This document shows, in pieces, positions 16,716-23,573 of a stretch of DNA of 40,686 nucleotides. Within the stretch, counting starts at the first letter, position 1; each line of letters begins with the position of its first letter. Under the pieces are notes generated by a model that saw nothing but the letters and a program-made list of their open reading frames with translations, did no database searches and was not told where the DNA came from. Source of the DNA: JBJXDT01 sp046153505 (GTDB taxonomy: Bacteria > Pseudomonadota > Gammaproteobacteria > Burkholderiales > Methylophilaceae); the NCBI GenBank assembly GCA_046153505.1, contig JBJXDT010000004.1, forward strand, positions 1 through 40,686, given 5' to 3'. Both the position numbers and the translations under genes were made by a program.

Positions 16716-18146
16716 TTAGCCGAAAGACAAATCAACATCAAAGAAGTCGGCAATTTCTTCACCAGTCGCTTTCATTTCCGCTTTTTTATCGCCAACAAAT
16801 TGGTCAAAGTCGACATCACCCACAATTTGAAGCTTAGCGGCGCGATATCGCGCAAGTCGAATTTGCGCCCATGGGGTTGCTAAGCCAAAAGTGCAGACAA
16901 TCGCAATGATATTGGTGAGGTACAACACGAAGAAATCACGCGCACGCAATGTGCTTTTAAAAGAAAGTTTATCCAGTGTGGTGTTGTTCCAAACCAAGTT
17001 ACCTATACGTGCTTTAATATAAGCCAAACCACCAAAAACAAACACAAGATAAACCAAAATAAAACCAAGCATGCCTAAGAAAGCCTGTGGATTTGTGAAC
17101 ATTTTTTTAAAATTTTCTTCCCGCGCTTTTTTGCGATCTTGCATCATTTCCTCAAAAGTTTTTTCATGCTGCGGCTCTGCTTGCTGTTGCACTTCCGCCT
17201 GCTGCGCCTTAAATGCGGCCTCTTGCGCAGCCCTTTCCTCTGGCGTTTCAACATATACTTTATCCACCAGTACTGGCCCTGCAGAAGTTTCTGATGAAGA
17301 GGCTGGCGTGGCATCAGATGCTGGCAACGTAGCAGATGGGGCTGGTTCTGGCGGCGCGTTATCCGTATAGACACGCTCCACTTTTTGCACATCATCAGCA
17401 GCCGCCAAAATCACTTTTTGTTGTGACTGCACATCCACAAAACCCATCGTGAAAGGCATTTCAAGCGCGGCATGTGGCGCAGCTTTTGCCTTGTTAACAT
17501 ACTTTTGATAATTCGGGATTGCAACAGCCGCAAGAACGCCAATGAGCGGCACTAAAATTAAAAACCAATAGACTTTGTAAAAACTTCTTACTTTGGCGTG
17601 CATATCAAACTGGCTCATGCCAAATTTATGATTTCCCATTAGAAATTTATTTTTTTGATGTGAGACATAAGGTGCAGCTATCCACAAGCTTATTACGGTG
17701 AGAATCGGCAGCACAAAAAACACGCGAAATGCCGCGCCCACTTTACCAACAAAATCAAAACGCAAGCCACGGTGACTTGTGTTTCGTGCGTTGAACATGG
17801 ATGAGCGAACCACTAGCCAAGGTAATGCAATAAAAAATATCAACATACATACGATTGGTATAAATGGGCTGACTTGCCCACCCATGGCGTAGCCTAGAAA
17901 AAATATAAAGGCAATGATGCGGCCTTTTAAAATTGCAATAGGCTTAGCGTGGTAATCAAATCCGACGTTATCAATTAAGGTATTGTTATAAAAGTATTTT
18001 TTACGCCTTACCTTCGCCCAAGCCGAATAAATGCCAAATGTAACTAAACTGAGCAGCAGATTGACAATCCAAATGCCAAAATACTCACCAGCCTTGCCTT
18101 TAAACTCAATTGGCGTGATTTTTTGCGTTGTGCTTTGTGCATCCAA
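16716..18146 (-). CDS. DUF898 (YjgN family) membrane protein with a pilin-like insert
   Basis: The 476-residue protein has DUF898 signatures in both halves: LLSLVTFGIYSAWAKVRRKKYF (31-52) and IARIGNLVWNNTTLDKLSF-like, FGLATPWAQIRLARYRAAKL (420-439). Several membrane helices lie around 25-40, 73-112, 140-158, 192-212, 355-375 and 405-425. The middle (about 197-350) is unusual. A helix reading PLIGVLAAVAIPNYQKYVNK (200-219) is like a type IV pilin N-terminal helix without a prepilin cleavage site. It is followed by a Pro/Ala/Ser-rich and then Gln/Glu/Lys-rich charged stretch. The start is TTG with GGGGA six bases upstream. It forms a pair with the M48 gene. Function is unknown. Confidence 0.82.
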   Translation of the reverse strand: MDAQSTTQKITPIEFKGKAGEYFGIWIVNLLLSLVTFGIYSAWAKVRRKKYFYNNTLIDNVGFDYHAKPIAILKGRIIAFIFFLGYAMGGQVSPFIPIVCMLIFFIALPWLVVRSSMFNARNTSHRGLRFDFVGKVGAAFRVFFVLPILTVISLWIAAPYVSHQKNKFLMGNHKFGMSQFDMHAKVRSFYKVYWFLILVPLIGVLAAVAIPNYQKYVNKAKAAPHAALEMPFTMGFVDVQSQQKVILAAADDVQKVERVYTDNAPPEPAPSATLPASDATPASSSETSAGPVLVDKVYVETPEERAAQEAAFKAQQAEVQQQAEPQHEKTFEEMMQDRKKAREENFKKMFTNPQAFLGMLGFILVYLVFVFGGLAYIKARIGNLVWNNTTLDKLSFKSTLRARDFFVLYLTNIIAIVCTFGLATPWAQIRLARYRAAKLQIVGDVDFDQFVGDKKAEMKATGEEIADFFDVDLSFG

Positions 18147-18256
18147 TTATTATCCCCTGATTTTTTTGACGTACGTTTAGTGTAACTGAAACAATTGCCC
18201 AAGCAAAACCACCTTTGCAAGTTAAAATAGTATTTTGGTTAAATTATGACAAAAGC

Positions 18257-19114
18257 ATGAGATTACCACCGCTCGGAAGCTTATGGATGCTAGTCGCCTC
18301 ACTTGGATTTGCAATCATGGGCGCACTGGTGAAAGTAGGTGCCACAAAATTTAGCAGTGCAGAGCTGGTATTTTATCGCTCCTTATTTGGCTTGATTGCC
18401 ATTTATGCGTTTATTTTTGCTAAACAATTACCACTCAAAACGCCGGTGATGTATAAACATATGTCGCGCTCGCTTGTCGGCTTTGTCTCACTGGTTCTGT
18501 TTTTTTACGCAATCGCGCATTTGCCTTTGGCCACCGCCATCACACTTAATTACACGTCCCCTTTGTTTTTAGCGGCGTTCTTGCCATTTTTCTTTCACGA
18601 AAAAGCCAAAAAAATGCTCTACGTCACCATTGGCGTTGGCTTTATTGGCGTTTTGCTTGTATTACAACCCACTTTTAGTAAGAACGATACCCTAGCAGGC
18701 GCATTGGGATTGGCTTCTGGCGTAGGCGCCTCATTTGCATATATTTTCGTCAAACAACTGGGCAATTTGGAAGAGCCCGATTGGCGCACGGTGTTTTACT
18801 TCACGCTGGTCTCTACTGTTGGTGCAGGTATTTGGATGTTGCTCAACAACTTTACGCCGATTACTTGGCAAGACTTACCTGTATTGACAGGCTTAGGCGT
18901 ATCCGCAACCATCGCACAACTCGCCATGACGCGGGCCTACCGCACAGGCAAAACCCTGATTGTGGCAGGATTGGCCTACACCACAGTTGTGATCGCCAGT
19001 TTGTTTGGCGTCATCTTCTGGCAAGAGAATCTCACCCTAACGGAATGGCTTGGTGTGAGTTTAATTATATTAAGTGGTGTCTTTAGCATTAAAACAACAA
19101 ATCGTACAAAATAA
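18257..19114 (+). CDS. EamA/DMT family transporter
   Basis: This protein of about 285 residues has ten hydrophobic segments in two EamA repeats, as in drug/metabolite exporters of the RhaT/YdcZ type. The first repeat starts LGSLWMLVASLGFAIMGALVK, and the second includes LASGVGASFAYIFVKQLG and the closing LTEWLGVSLIILSGVFSI. Substrate cannot be told from sequence. An in-frame TTG 14 codons earlier exists, but the intervening region looks like a promoter (TAAAATAG at 18223-18230), so I prefer the ATG at 18257. Neither start has a good ribosome site. It stands alone on the plus strand, divergent from the DUF898 gene. Confidence 0.88.
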   Translation: MRLPPLGSLWMLVASLGFAIMGALVKVGATKFSSAELVFYRSLFGLIAIYAFIFAKQLPLKTPVMYKHMSRSLVGFVSLVLFFYAIAHLPLATAITLNYTSPLFLAAFLPFFFHEKAKKMLYVTIGVGFIGVLLVLQPTFSKNDTLAGALGLASGVGASFAYIFVKQLGNLEEPDWRTVFYFTLVSTVGAGIWMLLNNFTPITWQDLPVLTGLGVSATIAQLAMTRAYRTGKTLIVAGLAYTTVVIASLFGVIFWQENLTLTEWLGVSLIILSGVFSIKTTNRTK

Positions 19115-19225
19115 CACATCTTGCATGTCAAATTATCACATGGTACTAGACATTGGATTTAGCTGAATGTAATCTGAACTTCCCGCGTTAACAACGCACA
19201 ATAAGTCATTGATGTTCAGGGATTA

Positions 19226-19801
19226 ATGATTAAGCTTAAACTCATCTTGCTGGTGCTAGCTGCAAGCCTACTCGGTGGTTGCGTGGGTGGTCCTATCATT
19301 CAGCAAATCGCCAGCTCTATCGCTACCAAAGTAGCAGATAACGCAATTGCCAACGCCATGGATGTGCAAGACGGCCCGAGCAACAAAAAGCAAGATAACG
19401 GCCCACGCAAAGATACCGTGCCAGACGACACATGGATGATGATGGCAACGGCAGGATTTCAACCTGTTGACCCAAATACGCAAATAGCACCAGATAATGT
19501 GCCAGAAGAGCCACCTGTGCAGGTATTTCAATCCAATCACTTAGTGCGCGTACAGCTTTTTAACTTGCTTATAGGAGATGAAAAAACGGCTGTCTTTGAG
19601 AAAGCGCGTCTAGTCGGCGCCCTTAATTTGCCCGATAAACGGGAATGGTCGCGCTGGCATGTGGCGACTGGTGTCACGGAAAAAGACAAAAAAATGATTA
19701 CTTTTCTCATCCCGCCAGAATTTGGTAAATTGCCTAGCGGTACGCTAGCGATGGTGGAGTTGGCTGGTCCTGGGGATTTGAATATCGCCCGTTACAAATA
19801 A
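19226..19801 (+). CDS. Predicted outer-membrane lipoprotein of unknown function
   Basis: The 191-residue protein has a lipoprotein signal with lipobox LLGGC (15-19), so mature Cys19 would carry the lipid. A Gly or Val rather than Asp after the Cys fits outer-membrane sorting. The mature part has a polar linker (about 45-65), then a compact domain with HLVRVQLFNLLIGDEKTAVFEKARL and a hydrophobic C-terminal segment. I do not recognise the family. AGGG lies about six bases before the ATG. It is convergent with the response-regulator gene and separated from the upstream transporter by 111 bases. Confidence 0.78.
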   Translation: MIKLKLILLVLAASLLGGCVGGPIIQQIASSIATKVADNAIANAMDVQDGPSNKKQDNGPRKDTVPDDTWMMMATAGFQPVDPNTQIAPDNVPEEPPVQVFQSNHLVRVQLFNLLIGDEKTAVFEKARLVGALNLPDKREWSRWHVATGVTEKDKKMITFLIPPEFGKLPSGTLAMVELAGPGDLNIARYK

Positions 19802-19832
19802 TTATTTATGATATATAAATTTCTGAAGCCTC

Positions 19833-19849
19833 AAAAGTTTTCTACTTTT
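19833..19849. terminator. AT-rich hairpin between convergent lipoprotein and regulator genes
   Basis: AAAAGT (19833-19838) pairs with ACTTTT (19844-19849) over a five-base loop in the 54-base convergent spacer. The stem is A/T-rich but flanked by T- and A-runs on both sides, so it could be a weak bidirectional terminator. Confidence 0.3.
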
Positions 19850-19855
19850 TAAAAA

Positions 19856-20494
19856 TCAAGGGTCTATAAGTCCACTTCGCATTGCAATAAGTGCAATCTC
19901 TGCCGAGTTATTCGCATTGAGTTTTTGCTTAATGTTGTACAAATGCGTACCTACAGTGCGCGGACTTAAAAACAGCGTTTCAGCAATTTCATTGGTGGTT
20001 TTACCTTTTGCCAACGACATAAATACTTCAAACTCGCGCTCGCTCAATACATCCACAGGGTTTTGCTCTCCCGAAAGTTGCTGTATCGCCATTTGCTGTG
20101 CCACGCTAGCCTCGATATATTTTTTGCCTCCCGCTACGGTACGAATCGCTTTAATCAGCTCCTCAGCCGCGCTGCGTTTAGTTAAATAGCCCATCGCCCC
20201 TGCATTAAGAACACGCTTGGGGTGAACCGAATCCTCATGTGCAGAGAGCACCAAAATTTTTGCGTTGCTATCTTTAGCCAAAATGCGCTCAATCGCCTCC
20301 ATGCCACCCATGCCAGGCATGGTAATATCCATCACCACCACGTCTGGTTTGTGTTCAACATAGTTTTTTATGCCCACTTCGCCATTTTCTGCCTCGGCAA
20401 TCACCTTAATATCATTGGCTGACTCCAACAACATTTTAAAGCCCATGCGCACCACGGCGTGGTCATCTACCAGCATTACATTAATTTGACTCAT
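19856..20494 (-). CDS. NarL/FixJ-type response regulator (MoxX-like)
   Basis: The 212-residue cytosolic regulator has a receiver domain (about 4-118) with the acidic pocket Asp10-Asp11, phosphorylation site Asp56 in VVVMDITMPG, Ser84 and Lys106. A LuxR-type DNA-binding domain (about 146-205) contains LSEREFEVFMSLAKGKTTNEIAE and SPRTVGTHLYNIKQKL. It is 26 bases downstream of the histidine kinase gene and should be its partner. The kinase has a MoxY-like sensor, so this would correspond to MoxX, which controls methanol oxidation genes in Paracoccus. That assignment is inferred from the partner and the methylotroph context. Confidence 0.92.
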   Translation of the reverse strand: MSQINVMLVDDHAVVRMGFKMLLESANDIKVIAEAENGEVGIKNYVEHKPDVVVMDITMPGMGGMEAIERILAKDSNAKILVLSAHEDSVHPKRVLNAGAMGYLTKRSAAEELIKAIRTVAGGKKYIEASVAQQMAIQQLSGEQNPVDVLSEREFEVFMSLAKGKTTNEIAETLFLSPRTVGTHLYNIKQKLNANNSAEIALIAMRSGLIDP

Positions 20495-20520
20495 TCATTT
20501 TTCCTATTTAACTTTTCAAC

Positions 20521-21873
20521 TTAATTTTTTTCAGCTTCGACCACATTCGGAATATTAATATAAATGGTAGTTCCTATGCCCAAATCGGAAGCTAAATTAA
20601 AGTTGCCATGCAGGCCTTGCACGCGCTCACGTATACCCAATAGGCCAAAATGGTTGGTTTGATCGACCGCGTCAATATCCATACCCTTGCCGCTATCGCT
20701 AATGGTGAGCTGCAAAGTGCCTGTTTTTGTAGTCGTTAGGTCAATCGTCATTTGCGTCGCCTCGGCGTGTTTAATGGTGTTGTTAATCGACTCTTGCACA
20801 ATTCGATACAGATTAATGTTCAAAGTTTCGCCTAGTGCGTTCAAATTGCCAGATAGTTTTAAGTTAAAAGCCAAGCCGGGGTTTTGTGCTTGCACATTAT
20901 TAACGAGGTCTTTTAGCGTTTCTGAAAGCCCCAAATTATCTAGCGAGCCTGGGCGTAACTGTTTAATAATATTATGCATTCCATCATATATATGATTAGC
21001 CGCAGCTACAATCGTTTGTGCACTGGCTTCCACTTCTGGCACTTTTTCTTTGGTTTTGTTTGCTATCGCCACTGCAAACGTTTTAATTGCAGTAACATAT
21101 TGCCCAAGTTCATCGTGCAACTCTCTAGCCAAACTTCGGCGCTCGTCTTCGATATGCTTTTGAATAAGATGCGTGACTTGGCGGTTTTCTTCCAACTGCC
21201 GCTCTGCCGCGAGTGACTCTGCCATGCGATTAAGACTGTGCCCAATTTTGTCGAATTCTGGCAAATCAAACGCTGGCAAACGCGCACTTAAATCGCCTCG
21301 CTCCATTTGGTTAATGGCATTTAACATTGGCTGTAAAGGTTGCAGCCAATGTCCTAGTAGCCAATAAACAAGCGCATTTAGCAGCACAAAGAAAGTGAGT
21401 CCAATCCAAAATAAGCGTTGCATCACTTCCCAGTTTTCACGAATAGCACCCGCAGGATTAGGTTGTATCTCTAACTTTCCGTAACGGATAAAACGGGTAA
21501 TTGTTTGCTCTTTTGGATCGAGCAAATTGTAAAACCATTGTGGCGGTTGGACGGTGGCGCGATATTTTGATGGTGGTGATTGGTACATCATGTTGCCATG
21601 CATATCATACAAATATATTTCATTGCTACGCACATGACCAAGCGACTCCAAAAAACGCTTCAACACATCTTGGGTATACCCTAACTCGGGGTTCTGCACC
21701 GAGCTAACAATCACAGTATCTAACAGCTGAGAAGTGACGCGAGTAGCAGCTTCTACGCCTTCCTGAATGGAAGATTTTGCGCCTTGAATCATCACATAGC
21801 TCACTGCTAGCATAAACAACAGCATTAGCAAGGTAATGAGTAAATTTAAGCGGAAGCGTAAGCTCATTTGCAT
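20521..21873 (-). CDS. Sensor histidine kinase, NarX/DegS class with LapD/MoxY-type periplasmic domain
   Basis: The 450-residue kinase has two membrane helices (about 11-30 and 155-174) around a periplasmic sensor. The sensor has SSVQNPELGYTQDVL and LYDMHGNMMYQSP, resembling the LapD/MoxY N-terminal domain. A HAMP region (about 175-227) leads to a HisKA_3 dimerisation motif, ERRSLARELHDELGQ, with phospho-acceptor His253. The ATPase domain (about 350-447) has NLYRIVQESINNTIKHA, DSGKGMD and GLLGIRERV. MoxY in Paracoccus works with MoxX in methanol dehydrogenase control. The signal here is unknown. There is no ribosome site before the ATG. It is divergent from dhaL with a 65-base spacer. Confidence 0.9.
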   Translation of the reverse strand: MQMSLRFRLNLLITLLMLLFMLAVSYVMIQGAKSSIQEGVEAATRVTSQLLDTVIVSSVQNPELGYTQDVLKRFLESLGHVRSNEIYLYDMHGNMMYQSPPSKYRATVQPPQWFYNLLDPKEQTITRFIRYGKLEIQPNPAGAIRENWEVMQRLFWIGLTFFVLLNALVYWLLGHWLQPLQPMLNAINQMERGDLSARLPAFDLPEFDKIGHSLNRMAESLAAERQLEENRQVTHLIQKHIEDERRSLARELHDELGQYVTAIKTFAVAIANKTKEKVPEVEASAQTIVAAANHIYDGMHNIIKQLRPGSLDNLGLSETLKDLVNNVQAQNPGLAFNLKLSGNLNALGETLNINLYRIVQESINNTIKHAEATQMTIDLTTTKTGTLQLTISDSGKGMDIDAVDQTNHFGLLGIRERVQGLHGNFNLASDLGIGTTIYINIPNVVEAEKN

Positions 21874-21901
21874 TGAAATAAAGGTTTCATATGTGTAGAG
21901 T

Positions 21902-21931
21902 TTAACAACTTTAATTAAAAGACAATATAGT
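21902..21931 (+). promoter_or_regulatory. Candidate dhaL promoter (leaderless transcript)
   Basis: TTAACA (21902-21907) and TATAGT (21926-21931) are 18 bases apart, each one mismatch from consensus. The box ends seven bases before the dhaL ATG at 21939, so transcription would start at or next to the A of ATG. No ribosome site is present. Confidence 0.5.
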
Positions 21932-21938
21932 TTAAATC

Positions 21939-22583
21939 ATGAGTCTTAAAACGTGCTTTATCTGTGAAGCCGCTTTGGCAATACAAACCTCGATTATTGC
22001 GCACGAGGCTGATATTGAAAGCCTTGATCGCGCGATTGGCGATGGCGACCATTACATCAACGTTAAACGTGGTGCGGACATGATTGCACAAATGACAAAT
22101 GAGATTGAAGATTTAACGCCTGACGAGGCACTTAACAAAATTGCCATGAAATTACTAAGCACCATTGGCGGCGCGGCTGGCCCTTTGTTTGCCAGTTTTT
22201 TTATGGAAATGGCAAAACTCGTTAAGCACAATCAAGCGGATACCCCACTCGAAATCGCCGCCGCATTTGCTGCAGGCGTGCAAGGCATTGTGCATCGCGG
22301 CAAGGCAGGCATTGGCGAAAAAACCATGTTAGATGTGTTGATTCCTGTTTCTACCACTTTTACTCTTGGCGCCGCCGCAGGCAATAATGTGGCAGAAATT
22401 TGCCAAACTGTGAAAGCAGCCGCAGACCAAGGCTTGGAAAACACGCGCAACCTTATCGCCACCAAAGGCCGCGCAGCAGGTCTAGGCGAGCGAGCGATTG
22501 GGCATTTGGACGCGGGCGCCAAAAGTAGCCAAGTGATGGTGCATGCGGTGTGTGATTTGCTGTTAAAGGAAAAAAAGAAATGA
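21939..22583 (+). CDS. dhaL: Dihydroxyacetone kinase, DhaL (nucleotide-binding) subunit
   Basis: DhaL binds the adenine nucleotide and phosphorylates dihydroxyacetone held by DhaK. The 214 residues carry the Mg-binding aspartates Asp30, Asp35 and Asp37 in LDRAIGDGDHY. The second glycine-rich loop GGAAGPLFASFF (about 76-87) and the GKAGIGEKTMLDVL segment are also present. The usual Gly after GDGDH is Tyr here. Its last four bases overlap the dhaK start (ATGA), so the two are coupled, in the order L before K. It is divergent from a MoxXY-like two-component pair. No DhaM phosphocarrier gene is beside it. Confidence 0.93.
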   Translation: MSLKTCFICEAALAIQTSIIAHEADIESLDRAIGDGDHYINVKRGADMIAQMTNEIEDLTPDEALNKIAMKLLSTIGGAAGPLFASFFMEMAKLVKHNQADTPLEIAAAFAAGVQGIVHRGKAGIGEKTMLDVLIPVSTTFTLGAAAGNNVAEICQTVKAAADQGLENTRNLIATKGRAAGLGERAIGHLDAGAKSSQVMVHAVCDLLLKEKKK

Positions 22584-23569
22584 AAAAGTTTGTGAATAAA
22601 GTAGATGCCATGCTCGCCGAAAGCTTGACAGGCTTTGCAACAGCGCATGCAGATTTAGTTGAGCTACACCTTGAGCCTACCTTTTTGACACGAAAAAACA
22701 AAGCAAGGAATAAAGTGGTTGTTATTTCCGGCGGTGGCGCAGGGCACGAACCGCTACATGCCGGTTATATTGGCTTTGGTATGCTCGATGCAGCTTGTCC
22801 TGGTCAAGTATTTACCTCCCCCACGCCTGACCAGATGCTGGCAGCAGCTGAGGCAGTGCATGCGAACAAAGGCATTTTATTTATTGTAAAAAACTACGCG
22901 GGGGACGTAATGAATTTTGAAATGGCTGCAGAAATGTTACCGTTTGATCATGCCACTATTTTAACCTCTGACGATTGCGCTGTTATAAACAGCACCTACA
23001 CCACTGGTCGTCGTGGCGTCGCAGGCACAGTCATTATCGAAAAATGCGTTGGCAGCTTAGCTGAAACAGGGGCAGATTTAGCGACATGTAAAAAATTAGG
23101 GGACAAAATCAATGCGCGAACTGCGAGTATTGGCGTAGCTTTAACAAGTTGCACCGTGCCCGCTGCAGGTCGCCCTACTTTTGATATCACAGACAACGAG
23201 CTTGAAATGGGTGTAGGGATTCATGGTGAACCTGGTCGCAGGCGAGAAGAGATGCGAAGTGCAGACGCGATTGTAAGCGACATGGTAGAAGCAATTTTGA
23301 GCGACTTAAAGCCTGAAAAAAATAGTGAAGTGCTTTTGCTTGTTAATGGCCTTGGGGCGACACCGCTGATGGAGCTTTATTTAATTTACAACAGCGCCGC
23401 CAACTTACTTAAACAGCAAGGTTTGCAAATTGTACGTTCACTGGTTGGCAATTACACCACCGCAATTGATATGGCAGGCTCGTCAATTACCGTTTGCTTG
23501 CTAGACAATGAAATCAAACAACACTGGGATAGCGTGGTACATACCCCAGCCCTGCGTTGGGGCGAGTAA
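22580..23569 (+). CDS. dhaK: Dihydroxyacetone kinase, DhaK (substrate-binding) subunit
   Basis: DhaK binds dihydroxyacetone covalently as a hemiaminal on a histidine, here His215 in MGVGIHGEPGRR. His56 in SGGGAGHEPLH and the KNYAGDVMNFEMA loop complete the active site. The 329-residue length matches stand-alone DhaK. AAAGGA lies just before the ATG inside the dhaL end. In a methylotroph the enzyme would turn dihydroxyacetone into dihydroxyacetone phosphate for central carbon metabolism. Whether the phosphate donor is ATP or a PTS-linked DhaM cannot be told from here. It converges with glnE, with four bases between the stops. Confidence 0.95.
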   Translation: MKKFVNKVDAMLAESLTGFATAHADLVELHLEPTFLTRKNKARNKVVVISGGGAGHEPLHAGYIGFGMLDAACPGQVFTSPTPDQMLAAAEAVHANKGILFIVKNYAGDVMNFEMAAEMLPFDHATILTSDDCAVINSTYTTGRRGVAGTVIIEKCVGSLAETGADLATCKKLGDKINARTASIGVALTSCTVPAAGRPTFDITDNELEMGVGIHGEPGRRREEMRSADAIVSDMVEAILSDLKPEKNSEVLLLVNGLGATPLMELYLIYNSAANLLKQQGLQIVRSLVGNYTTAIDMAGSSITVCLLDNEIKQHWDSVVHTPALRWGE

Positions 23570-23573
23570 TAAC

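Noticed and set aside
18215..18256. Upstream TTG start for the EamA transporter
   Set aside because: The extra residues are not transporter-like and the region resembles a promoter.
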